A DNA stretch of 64,000 nucleotides from Variovorax ginsengisoli (lineage in GTDB: Bacteria > Pseudomonadota > Gammaproteobacteria > Burkholderiales > Burkholderiaceae_C), in the NCBI RefSeq assembly GCF_030486595.1, contig NZ_JAUJZH010000006.1, positions 1-64,000 of the forward strand. Reading direction: 5' to 3'. How positions within the stretch are numbered: position 1 is the stretch's first letter; each line of letters opens with the position of its first letter. The notes below the pieces were generated by a model, which saw nothing but the letters and a program-made list of their open reading frames with translations, did no database searches and had not been told where the DNA came from. The position numbers were made by a program, and so were the translations under genes. Below, piece by piece: positions 52,934 to 60,672 of this stretch.

Positions 52934-53998
52934 ATGAACTTCCTCGATGGCCACCTGTTCCCCGAAAACCAGCAGCCCCTGATCATCACCGCCGCGCCCT
53001 ACGCGCCGGGCTGGCTGCCGTCCGACTTTCCCGAAGACATCCCGGTCACCATGGAGGCGCAGATCCAGAAGGCCGTGGACTGCTACAACGCGGGCGCGAC
53101 GGTCCTGCATCTGCACGTGCGTGAACTCGACGGCAAGGGCAGCAAGCGCCTGAGCAAGTTCAACGAACTGATCGCGGGCGTGCGCAAGGCGGTGCCGGAA
53201 ATGATCGTCCAGGTGGGCGGCTCCATCAGCTTCGCGCCGGAAACCGAAGGCGCAGCCGCCAAGTGGCTCAGCGACGACACCCGCCACATGCTGGCCGAGC
53301 TGGAGCCCGTGCCCGACCAGGTGACGGTGACCGTGAACACCTCGCAGATGAACGTGACCGAGCAGGCCGAGGACGCGGACTTCGAAGGCACCTCGCGCCA
53401 GATCCCGGCCATCTTCAACGCCTACAAGGAAATGACCGTGCCCGCGCAACCCGGCTGGGTCGAGGAGCATATTCGCCGCCTGACCAGGGCGGGCATTCAG
53501 AGCGCCTTCCAGTGCTACAACATCAACAGCTTCGAGTCGGTCGAGCGCCTGATGCGCAAGGGCGTCTACCAAGGCCCGCTGGTGATGAACTGGGTGGCCA
53601 TTGGCGGTGGCATGGATGCGCCCAGCCTCTACAGTCTGGCCAACTTCGTGCGCGCCGTGCCCGATGGCGCCGTGCTCACCGTGGAAAGCAATGTGCGCAA
53701 CGTGCTGCCCGTGAACATGTGGGGCATTGCGGCGGGCCTGCATGTGCGCTGCGGCACCGAGGACTGCCTGTGGAACCAGAAGCGCAGCGCCAAGGCCAGC
53801 ACCGTGTCGCAGATCGAGCAGTTGGTGCGCATCTCCGAAGAGTTCGGCCGGCCGATCGCCACCGCCAGGCAGGCCCGCGAGATCAGCAGGATCGGCGTGT
53901 TCTACGACACCGTGGAAGAGTCGCTGGCCGCCAACGGCTTTGCGCCCAACCGCAACGGAGGCAACCAGGGCTTCCTGCGCAAGGTGTTCACGGCCTGA
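52934..53998 (+). CDS. Beta-keto acid cleavage enzyme (BKACE, DUF849)
   Basis: A 354-residue TIM barrel of the BKACE/3-keto-5-aminohexanoate cleavage family. Zinc ligands include H59 and H61 in VLHLHVRE; the substrate loop QVGGSISFAPETEG is also present. The family cleaves a beta-keto acid with acetyl-CoA into an acetoacetate plus an acyl-CoA. GGAG is found upstream of the ATG at 52934. With the Bug gene it makes a two-gene uptake and cleavage unit. The substrate class is not predictable. Confidence 0.92.
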   Translation: MNFLDGHLFPENQQPLIITAAPYAPGWLPSDFPEDIPVTMEAQIQKAVDCYNAGATVLHLHVRELDGKGSKRLSKFNELIAGVRKAVPEMIVQVGGSISFAPETEGAAAKWLSDDTRHMLAELEPVPDQVTVTVNTSQMNVTEQAEDADFEGTSRQIPAIFNAYKEMTVPAQPGWVEEHIRRLTRAGIQSAFQCYNINSFESVERLMRKGVYQGPLVMNWVAIGGGMDAPSLYSLANFVRAVPDGAVLTVESNVRNVLPVNMWGIAAGLHVRCGTEDCLWNQKRSAKASTVSQIEQLVRISEEFGRPIATARQAREISRIGVFYDTVEESLAANGFAPNRNGGNQGFLRKVFTA

Positions 53999-53999
53999 G

Positions 54000-55013
54000 T
54001 CAGCCGGTCACCTGCCGGCGCCATTGCGTCACGCTGCAACCGAAATGCGCGCGAAACCAATGACTGAATCCGCTGGGCGCAGAAAAGCCCAGCAGGTGGG
54101 CGATTTCGGCCGCGGTCATGTTGCTGCCGCGCAGATGGCGCAGCGCCAGTTCGCGCCGTACTTCGTCCAGCAGCACGATGAAGCTCAGCCCCTCGGCGCC
54201 GAGATGGCGGTGCAGCGTGCGTCGGTCCATGCGCAGGTGGCGGGCTACCGCGTCCGCGGTGCAGCGGCCTCCGGGCAGCAAAGCCTGGATGAGTTCGCGG
54301 CAGGTCTCGCTGGCCCGGTTGCCCCGTTGTTGCAAGGCTGACTCCAGGTAGTCGCGGGCAAAGCGGGCCATGCCAGGGTCTTGCGTGCTGCGCGGCTGCC
54401 GCAGATCCGCCGCTTGGCAGACGATGCCGTTGAACGGCTGGTCGAACAGCACGCTGCAACCGAAGAAGGCCCGGTGCGCCGCCATGTCGGCGGGCGGCGC
54501 ATGTGTGAAGCACACCCTGCGCGGTCGCCAGCGGGAACCGATCAGTTCCTTCAGGATATGCAGCATCACCCCCAGCGCCAGCTCCATCGACTGACGCGTC
54601 GCCAGGCCGGGAATGGGCAGCAGGTCGTCGCGGATGATGGTGCAGTCCCCCTCATCGTCGATGCGCGTGATCAGCGAAGCGTTGAGCAGCTTGCGGTAAC
54701 GGCACAGCGCGTCGAGCGCCTCGCGCGGCGTGGCGGCCTCGCGCAGCACCAGGCTGACCGGCCCGAGGTTGGACAAGGGCCGGCGCGCCGCCAGCCGCAG
54801 CGCGAAGTCCTCCGCGCCCGTGGCGCGAGCCGCAAGCTCCAGCGCCTCGCGCACCGCGTTGTTGGGAATCAGCGCCTCCGGGTCTTGCAGCAGCCGCGCC
54901 GACAGGCCCACCTTGCGCAGCAGCGCTTGCGGGTCGCCGCCAAGCGCGCGCACCAGGTCGCTGTACCCGCTCAGGCTGGCACTGCGGATGAGGCTGCCGA
55001 ACGCACTTGTCAT
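54000..55013 (-). CDS. AraC-family transcriptional regulator (OruR/ArgR-like N-terminal domain)
   Basis: A 337-residue AraC-type protein. The C-terminal double helix-turn-helix is clear: MDRRTLHRHLGAEGLSFIVL and MTAAEIAHLLGFSAPSGFSH. The N-terminal part, from residue 15 to 220, resembles the effector domain of OruR/FeaR-type regulators (LAARATGAEDFALRLAARRP). It converges on the BKACE gene. By location it is likely to control the Bug-BKACE operon through the direct repeats upstream. Confidence 0.92.
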   Translation of the reverse strand: MTSAFGSLIRSASLSGYSDLVRALGGDPQALLRKVGLSARLLQDPEALIPNNAVREALELAARATGAEDFALRLAARRPLSNLGPVSLVLREAATPREALDALCRYRKLLNASLITRIDDEGDCTIIRDDLLPIPGLATRQSMELALGVMLHILKELIGSRWRPRRVCFTHAPPADMAAHRAFFGCSVLFDQPFNGIVCQAADLRQPRSTQDPGMARFARDYLESALQQRGNRASETCRELIQALLPGGRCTADAVARHLRMDRRTLHRHLGAEGLSFIVLLDEVRRELALRHLRGSNMTAAEIAHLLGFSAPSGFSHWFRAHFGCSVTQWRRQVTG

Positions 55014-55061
55014 TTGTCTCCACCCTGTGAACCCCGAGTTGGCGCGAAGCGTACCAGCCGA

Positions 55062-55970
55062 TCATCCGGCGCCGCGGCGGCGACGGAAGCGCCCGCGCGC
55101 GGCCTTCGTGATCGCCACCACGCAAGGATGGGTGACGCGGCGCTCGACCGAGATCGCGAAGAACTCCTCGATCAGCCCGGCGGCACGGCCGATCACCTCG
55201 ACACCGTACTGGGTGCAGGTCTCTTCCTCGAGCACCTCGGGCGTCATGAAGACGCCGCGGCCCTCGCCGCCGAAGGCCTTCAGCAGCGCGGCGTCGTCGA
55301 ATTCGCCGATAGCCCGCGGCCGCAGCCGGTGCTCGGCCAGCCACAGGTCGAGCCGCTGGCGCGCGGCCGACGAGGCGCCCTGGATCAGCATCGGCGCGCG
55401 GTCGAGGCACTGCGGGAACTCGCCCCTGAGCGTGCGCCGGAGCGCCGGGGTCGCGAAGAAGCTCATCGCCGTCGTGCCCAGCGTGTGGTTGAAGGCCTTG
55501 ACGCCGACCTGCCGGCCCATCGGCTCGTCGGCGATCACCAGGTCGATGCGCTGCACCGACAACTGCCCGAGCAGGTCGCGGAAGTTGCCTTCGTGGCAGA
55601 TCAGCCGCACCGGCTCGGCGATGCCGAGCGCCGGCTCGAGCAGGCGGTAGGCGATCGACTTCGGCACCGCATCGGCGATGCCGACCCGGAAGTCGAGCGC
55701 GCGGGCACCCTCGCCGCGGCTGCCGAGCGCCGCCTCGAGTTCGGCGCCGAGCGCGAAGATCTGGTCGGCATAGCTCAACGCCGTGCGCCCCTCGGGCGTC
55801 AGCTCGAGCCCGCGGCCGCGCTTCTGGAACAGCGGGCTACCCAGGCTGTCCTCGAGCAGCTTGATCTGCCCCGACAGCGTCTGCGGCGTGATGTGCAGCT
55901 GCTCGCTGGCGCGCACGATGCCGCCGGCCTTGGCGGCGGCCCAGAAGTAGTGCAGGTGCTTGAAGTTCAT
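55062..55970 (-). CDS. NhaR-like LysR-family activator
   Basis: A 302-residue LysR regulator. The N-terminus FKHLHYFWAAAKAGGIVRAS and HITPQTLSGQIKLLEDSLGS is close to NhaR, the sodium-responsive activator of E. coli. The ATG at 55970 begins the conserved MNFKHLHYFW; an upstream frame is open to 56012. It diverges from the Bax-inhibitor-1 gene; no nhaA antiporter gene is seen. Confidence 0.9.
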   Translation of the reverse strand: MNFKHLHYFWAAAKAGGIVRASEQLHITPQTLSGQIKLLEDSLGSPLFQKRGRGLELTPEGRTALSYADQIFALGAELEAALGSRGEGARALDFRVGIADAVPKSIAYRLLEPALGIAEPVRLICHEGNFRDLLGQLSVQRIDLVIADEPMGRQVGVKAFNHTLGTTAMSFFATPALRRTLRGEFPQCLDRAPMLIQGASSAARQRLDLWLAEHRLRPRAIGEFDDAALLKAFGGEGRGVFMTPEVLEEETCTQYGVEVIGRAAGLIEEFFAISVERRVTHPCVVAITKAARGRFRRRRGAG

Positions 55971-56060
55971 ACTAGCCTCAATCCTACGGAAAACTCGAAT
56001 GAATGGTGTCAAAAATTCGACTTTTCTCGAAGGCTATATCGCCCTAGAGTGGGCCTCATG

Positions 56061-56074
56061 CGCGTGTACACGCG
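56061..56074. promoter_or_regulatory. 14-bp perfect palindrome ahead of BI-1 gene
   Basis: CGCGTGTACACGCG is a perfect palindrome, 31 bases before the ATG at 56105, so it would lie in the leader or at the promoter. A second imperfect inverted repeat, TTCGA...TCGAA, is at about 56025-56040, within the same divergent gap as the NhaR-like gene. Confidence 0.45.
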
Positions 56075-56104
56075 TGGTTTTTCCAACCTACCAAGGACAT
56101 TCGA

Positions 56105-56800
56105 ATGAACGACAACATCCAGGTCTACGGCTCGCCCTACGCGGCGACGCCGGCCGCCGCGCAGCGCAACCAGGTGCTGCGCAACACCTACTGGCTGCTG
56201 GCGCTGTCGATGGTGCCCACCGTGCTGGGCGCCTGGCTCGGCCTCTCGACCGGCCTGGCGCGCGCGATGTCGCCCGGCATCTCGATGGTGGTCTTCCTGG
56301 CCGGTGCCTTCGGCTTCATGTTCGCGATCGAGAAGACCAAGAATTCGGCCGCCGGCGTGCCGGTGCTGCTGGGCTTCACCTTCTTCATGGGCCTGATGCT
56401 GTCGCGCATGCTGGGCGTGGTGCTGGGCATGCAGAACGGCGCCAGCCTGGTGATGACGGCCTTCGCCGGGACCGGCGCGATCTTCCTCGGCATGGCCAGC
56501 CTGTCGTCGATCATCAAGCGCGACCTGTCGGCGATGGGCAAGTGGCTGTTCATCGGCGCCATCCTGCTGCTGGTGGCCGGCATCGCCAACTTCTTCATCC
56601 AGTCGGGCGCGCTGATGATCACGCTGGCGGTGCTGGCGATCGGCATCTTCTCGGCCTTCATCCTGCACGACCTCAAGCGCGTCAAGGACGGCCACGAGAC
56701 CAACTACATCACGGCCACGCTCGGCGTCTACCTGAGCCTGTACAACGTGTTCCAGTCGCTGCTGATGCTGCTGGGCCTGGGCGGCAGCCGCGAGGAATGA
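56105..56800 (+). CDS. Bax-inhibitor-1/YccA family membrane protein
   Basis: A 231-residue protein with seven hydrophobic segments. The BI-1 family start RNQVLRNTYWLLALSMVPTV and the C-terminal ending SLYNVFQSLLMLLGLGG are typical; ETNYITATLGVYLSLYN has the conserved acidic pair area. Bacterial homologues act as Ca2+/H+ leak channels or modulate FtsH (YccA, YbhL). It overlaps nothing; the next gene starts 2 bases later with AGGA supplied by the BI-1 end. Confidence 0.93.
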   Translation: MNDNIQVYGSPYAATPAAAQRNQVLRNTYWLLALSMVPTVLGAWLGLSTGLARAMSPGISMVVFLAGAFGFMFAIEKTKNSAAGVPVLLGFTFFMGLMLSRMLGVVLGMQNGASLVMTAFAGTGAIFLGMASLSSIIKRDLSAMGKWLFIGAILLLVAGIANFFIQSGALMITLAVLAIGIFSAFILHDLKRVKDGHETNYITATLGVYLSLYNVFQSLLMLLGLGGSREE

Positions 56801-56802
56801 GC

Positions 56803-57738
56803 ATGACGGACACGGAGTCCCGCGCCATCGTCACGCTGGCTCTGATGGCGGCTTTCGCCGACGGCGACAAGCACGCGCGCGAACGCGAGGAAATCAAACG
56901 CATCGCCGACGGCTTCTCGCGGGCCGAAGCCATCAATCTGCCGACGCTCTACCAGGACGTGCTGATGCAGCGCGTCTCGGTCGCCGACCTGGGTGCGCAG
57001 CTGCGCAGTCACGGCGCCAAGCAGTTGGCCTACGAGATGGCGGTCTGCGTCTGCGATGCCGATGGCGCGCACTCGGAGGCCGAACGCGGCTTCCTGGCCG
57101 ATCTCCGCGCATCGCTCGGACTCGATGCCGCGGCTTCGGCCGCGTTCACCGATGAGGCGCAGGCGATCGCGGCGGCGCCTCTGGCCGCGGGCGCCGCGCC
57201 GGCGGCACCGGGCGGCGGGCCCGACCCGGCCGAACTCGACCAGGCCATCTTGAACGCCGCGATCCTGAACGGCGCGCTCGAGCTGCTGCCCGAGACGCTC
57301 TCGACCATGGCCATCATCCCGCTGCAGATGAAGCTGGTCTACCGCGTCGGCAAGGCCTACGGCTTCGAGCTCGACAGCGGCCACATCAAGGACTTCGTCG
57401 CCACGGTCGGCGTCGGCCTGACCTCGCAGTACCTGGAGCAGGCCGGCCGAAAGCTGCTCGGCGGCCTGCTGGGCAAGGTCGGTGGCGGCCTGCTCGGCGG
57501 CCTCGGCAAGCAGGCCGTGAGTTCGGGCATGAGCTTCACCACCACCTACGCGCTCGGCCATGTCGCCCGACGCTACTACGCGGGTGGACGCCAGCTGTCG
57601 ACCGAGATGCTCAAGGGCGCCTACGCCAGCGTGATCCAGGAGGCGCAGGGGCTGCAGACGCGCTATCTGCCGGCGATGCAGGAGAAAGCCCGCACGCTGG
57701 ACCCGCGGCAGGTGCTGTCAATGGTGCGCGGAGGCTGA
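56803..57738 (+). CDS. TerB-like / DUF697 two-domain protein
   Basis: A 311-residue protein. The N-terminal 110 residues form a TerB-like helical domain (LMAAFADGDKHAREREEIKR, LAYEMAVCVCDADGAHSEAE). After an Ala/Pro linker the C-terminal 180 residues match DUF697 (QMKLVYRVGKAYGFELDSGH, then glycine-rich TTYALGHVARRYYAGGR). DUF697 occurs with GTPases and membranes. ATG 56803 is chosen because AGGA lies 6 bases upstream; ATG 56797 overlaps the BI-1 stop. It forms a pair with the BI-1 gene. Confidence 0.82.
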   Translation: MTDTESRAIVTLALMAAFADGDKHAREREEIKRIADGFSRAEAINLPTLYQDVLMQRVSVADLGAQLRSHGAKQLAYEMAVCVCDADGAHSEAERGFLADLRASLGLDAAASAAFTDEAQAIAAAPLAAGAAPAAPGGGPDPAELDQAILNAAILNGALELLPETLSTMAIIPLQMKLVYRVGKAYGFELDSGHIKDFVATVGVGLTSQYLEQAGRKLLGGLLGKVGGGLLGGLGKQAVSSGMSFTTTYALGHVARRYYAGGRQLSTEMLKGAYASVIQEAQGLQTRYLPAMQEKARTLDPRQVLSMVRGG

Positions 57739-57739
57739 G

Positions 57740-57997
57740 TCAGGGGGCGGACGCCGGGTGGTCCTTCGACCCCCAGAACTTCCACCAGGGCCGCGCCGCC
57801 GGTATCGACTCGGGCGGCAACTGCTGGAGTTGGCTGGCACGCAGCCGCTGGCGGCACTCGACCTCCAGCGCGTGGGCGATGCCGAAGGCCTCGCGGTCGC
57901 CGCGCGAGGCCTGGGCGCGCCAGCTCACGGCCAGGCGCACGAGTTCTTCGTCGTCGATGTCGGCCAGCTGCGCCGGGGTCGGCACGCTCGAACTCAT
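57740..57997 (-). CDS. Small hypothetical protein
   Basis: An 85-residue protein. It contains LADIDDEELVRLAVSWRAQA and ends in WWKFWGSKD, a Trp/Lys motif common at C-termini of small betaproteobacterial proteins. No domain recognised. It converges with the TerB/DUF697 gene with one base between the stops. Confidence 0.65.
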   Translation of the reverse strand: MSSSVPTPAQLADIDDEELVRLAVSWRAQASRGDREAFGIAHALEVECRQRLRASQLQQLPPESIPAARPWWKFWGSKDHPASAP

Positions 57998-58202
57998 GGC
58001 TGATGGCGCCAAACTGCGCTTTTCGCGGGATACATGGGGACGATTATTGCGCATCCGCTCCCACTGTCCGACCGGTTAAGCAGCGGATTCACAACGCCGC
58101 GCCGAAGATTCTTTTTGGCTGCACCTGCATCCAATCGCGCCGTCGGCGGGTAGTTCCGGCAGCAGCAAGCCGCTGCCCACCCAACCACCGAAGGAGTTTC
58201 CC

Positions 58203-58766
58203 ATGCGTCACCTCATCCCGTCGCGCCCCGTCGTCGCCGCACCGTTGCTGGCCGCCGCCCTGCTGACCGCCTGCGGCTCGATGCCCAGCTCCGGATCGGC
58301 TTTCTCGCAGGCCTCGCTGCCGGCCCCGATCCAGGTGCCGGCAGGCCACAAGGTCGCGCTGGAAACCGTCGGCGTCGGCGAGATCACCTACGAGTGCCGC
58401 GACAAGGCCGGCGCGCCCGGCCAGGCGGAGTGGGTGTTCGTCGGGCCCAAGGCGGTGCTGACCGACCGCAGCGGCAAGGCGGTCGGCCGGTACTACGGAC
58501 CGCCCGCCACCTGGGAGGCCAACGACGGCTCGAAGCTCACGGCGACGCAGCTCGCGGTCGCGCCCTCCGGGCCCACCAGCCTGCCCTACCAGTTGGTCAA
58601 GGCCAACCCGGCGACTGGCAGCGGCGCGATGAGCGGGGTCACGTATATCCAGCGGGTCGCGCTCAAGGGCGGTATCGCACCCGCCAGCGCCTGCACGCCG
58701 GCCGCCAAGGGCCAGCAGCAGACCGTGCGCTACCAGGCCGACTACATCTTCTGGAAAGCCGCCTGA
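58203..58766 (+). CDS. DUF3455 lipoprotein
   Basis: A 187-residue protein. The N-terminal signal ends with a lipobox LLTACGS at about residue 24. The mature part, from VPAGHKVALETVGVGEITYE to QTVRYQADYIFWKA, matches DUF3455, a family of periplasmic proteins often next to stress sigma factors. Upstream GAAGGAG precedes the ATG. Start of a three-gene set with the ECF sigma and its anti-sigma. Confidence 0.85.
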   Translation: MRHLIPSRPVVAAPLLAAALLTACGSMPSSGSAFSQASLPAPIQVPAGHKVALETVGVGEITYECRDKAGAPGQAEWVFVGPKAVLTDRSGKAVGRYYGPPATWEANDGSKLTATQLAVAPSGPTSLPYQLVKANPATGSGAMSGVTYIQRVALKGGIAPASACTPAAKGQQQTVRYQADYIFWKAA

Positions 58767-58829
58767 GCCCGGGGGCCGGATGCGGGCCGTCGACTACGAT
58801 GGCGCCTCCATCGCCTAGCACCGACCCGC

Positions 58830-59393
58830 TTGCCCGCCACCGACCCTTTCGACCACGACGCCGCGCTGGCCGCCTGCGCGCGCGGCGACCGGCAGGCGCT
58901 GGCGCAGATCTACGGCCTGGAAGGCCGCTACCTGCTGGGCGTGGCGCTGCGCATCGTGCGGCAGCGCCAGTCGGCGGAAGACGTGCTGCACGATGCCTTC
59001 GTCAGCATCTGGCAGCGGGCCGGATCCTTCGACCCGGCCCGCGGCGCCGGACGAGGCTGGATCTACAGCGTGGTGCGGCATGCGGCGCTGAACTGGGTCC
59101 GCAGCCATGCGCGCGAAGTGCCGGTCGACGAAGAAGGCCAGGCCGCGCTCGAAGACGAAGTGGCGCTGGCCCGCCATGCGACCCAGCTCGATCCGGCCGA
59201 GACGCGGGTGGACCTGGGCCGGCTCGAGGCCTGCCTGGAGCGGCTCGAAGCCGAACGCAGGGAGTGCATCGTGCTCGCCTATCTCGATGGCTGCTCCCAC
59301 GGGGAAATCGCGCAGCGCACGCAGAAGCCGCTGGGCACCGTGAAGTCCTGGATCCAGCGCGGCATGCGCTCGTTGCGCGAATGCATGGCATGA
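58830..59393 (+). CDS. ECF-type RNA polymerase sigma factor
   Basis: A 187-residue sigma factor. Region 2 shows QSAEDVLHDAFVSIWQRA and region 4 DGCSHGEIAQRTQKPLGTVK. It resembles SigK-type ECF sigma factors. The best start in this frame is TTG at 58830; no ATG or GTG in frame lies between it and the upstream stop. A weak start would limit its level. The stop overlaps the anti-sigma ATG (ATGA at 59390). Confidence 0.9.
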   Translation: MPATDPFDHDAALAACARGDRQALAQIYGLEGRYLLGVALRIVRQRQSAEDVLHDAFVSIWQRAGSFDPARGAGRGWIYSVVRHAALNWVRSHAREVPVDEEGQAALEDEVALARHATQLDPAETRVDLGRLEACLERLEAERRECIVLAYLDGCSHGEIAQRTQKPLGTVKSWIQRGMRSLRECMA

Positions 59394-60118
59394 ACCCGAA
59401 CGACACCACACCCCCGTCCGCCGACGACGCCCTCGACGCGCTGGCCGGCGACTACGTGCTCGGCACGCTGTCGGCCACCACGCGCCGCGAGGTCGAGGCG
59501 CGCATGCGGCGCGAGCCGGCGCTGCGCGAGGCCGTGGAAGCCTGGGAAGAACGCCTGCATCCGCTGGTGGCGCTCGCCGAGCCGGTGGAACCATCGCCCG
59601 CGCTCTGGCGCCGCATCGACGCCAGCGTGTCGGCCGCGGCAGCGCCTCGCCGCACCGCCAGCCGCACCGGCTGGTGGAGCAGCCTGCAACTCTGGCGCGG
59701 GCTGGCCGGCGCCGGCTTCGCTGCGGCCGCCCTGATGGCTGCCGTGCTGGTGACACGCATTGAGCCGGCGCCCGCCACGCAGTTCATCGTGGTGCTCGTT
59801 GCGCCGCAGGACAAGGCCCCGGGCTGGGTGGTGCAGGCGGCCGCCGATGCGCGCCGGCTGAGCCTGACGCCGCTCGGCAGCATCACGGTGCCGAGCGACA
59901 AGTCGCTGCAGTTCTGGACCAAGGCCGACGGCTGGCGTGGCCCGGTGTCGCTGGGCCTCGTCACGCCGGGCCAGACGCTTCAGGTACCGCTCGACAAGCT
60001 GCCGCCACTGGAGCCGAACCAGCTGTTCGAACTGACCCTCGAGCCAGCGAACGGCTCGCCGCTCGATCGGCCGACCGGGCCGATCCAGTTCATCGGCCGG
60101 GCGGTGAAGGTTCTCTGA
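59390..60118 (+). CDS. Membrane anti-sigma factor (RskA-like)
   Basis: A 242-residue protein. N-terminal cytoplasmic part 1-100 with LAGDYVLGTLSATTRREVEA, a single membrane segment at about 105-125 (LAGAGFAAAALMAAVLVTRI), and an extracytoplasmic domain, RskA type, with QFIVVLVAPQDKAPGWVVQA. It should hold the ECF sigma inactive until a periplasmic signal releases it, and is translationally coupled to it. No zinc ZAS cysteines are seen. Confidence 0.92.
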   Translation: MNPNDTTPPSADDALDALAGDYVLGTLSATTRREVEARMRREPALREAVEAWEERLHPLVALAEPVEPSPALWRRIDASVSAAAAPRRTASRTGWWSSLQLWRGLAGAGFAAAALMAAVLVTRIEPAPATQFIVVLVAPQDKAPGWVVQAAADARRLSLTPLGSITVPSDKSLQFWTKADGWRGPVSLGLVTPGQTLQVPLDKLPPLEPNQLFELTLEPANGSPLDRPTGPIQFIGRAVKVL

Positions 60119-60153
60119 CGGGCTTCAGCGGAGGCGCCGGCCCGCGCCTGTCC

Positions 60154-60411
60154 TCAGTGGCGGGCGAGTTCGTGCCGATCGGCGGCCGCGAACAGGTCGT
60201 CCGAGAAGCTGCGATCGGTGCGGGCGAAGGTCCATGCCCATTCGCGGACCGCATCGGCTTCGGCCTTGCGCGACAGCGGGGCCTCGGGCGCCGCCGCCTT
60301 CCAGCCGGTCAGCAGCCGGATGCCGAAGCCCAGGACACGCGACAGGGCGTACGAAGCCGGCGACGAACCGGGTGCGTCGACGGAAAGGCCATTGGCAAGA
60401 ATCGTGGACAT
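60154..60411 (-). CDS. Small hypothetical protein
   Basis: An 85-residue protein. A middle amphipathic part SYALSRVLGFGIRLLTGW and a charged C-terminal half are seen. No family recognised. It converges with the anti-sigma gene. Confidence 0.6.
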   Translation of the reverse strand: MSTILANGLSVDAPGSSPASYALSRVLGFGIRLLTGWKAAAPEAPLSRKAEADAVREWAWTFARTDRSFSDDLFAAADRHELARH

Positions 60412-60467
60412 GAGATGGGTTCTCCAGGGGAGCGACGCCAGGACGGGGTCGCGTACGGGCTCAATTA

Positions 60468-60481
60468 TAGGGTTAACCCTA
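60468..60481. promoter_or_regulatory. 14-bp palindrome upstream of sigma-54 promoter
   Basis: TAGGGTTAACCCTA is a perfect palindrome about 100 bases upstream of the expected transcription start. That is the usual place for a sigma-54 enhancer-binding-protein site. A half-site AACCCT recurs at 60541-60546. Confidence 0.5.
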
Positions 60482-60553
60482 GTTTCTTGCTGGCCGAGCG
60501 GCTGCAGGGGTGATGTACATCCTGTTGCTCAATAAGTAAAAACCCTTAATTTT

Positions 60554-60568
60554 TGGCACGCGTATTGC
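60554..60568 (+). promoter_or_regulatory. Sigma-54 promoter (-24/-12) for the exopolysaccharide operon
   Basis: TGGCACGCGTATTGC matches the sigma-54 consensus TGGCAC-N5-TTGC exactly, with the GG and GC pairs 10 bases apart, followed by T. The start would be near 60580, giving a leader of about 90 bases before ATG 60673. The downstream sequence TGCTGCACTGCAGCA (60566-60580) is a 15-base palindrome over the -12 element. Confidence 0.75.
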
Positions 60569-60672
60569 TGCACTGCAGCATAAGACGACAGCATGCCCCA
60601 ACGATGTGCTGCGACAGCGGAGACGCCCCTGGTCCTGAAAAAGCCACCCCGTCCACTCACGCGAGGCGCCCC

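Noticed and set aside
51365..53743. A long minus-strand frame of about 790 residues
   Set aside because: It is antisense to the Bug and BKACE genes. Only the last 81 codons (51365-51610) look like a real small gene.
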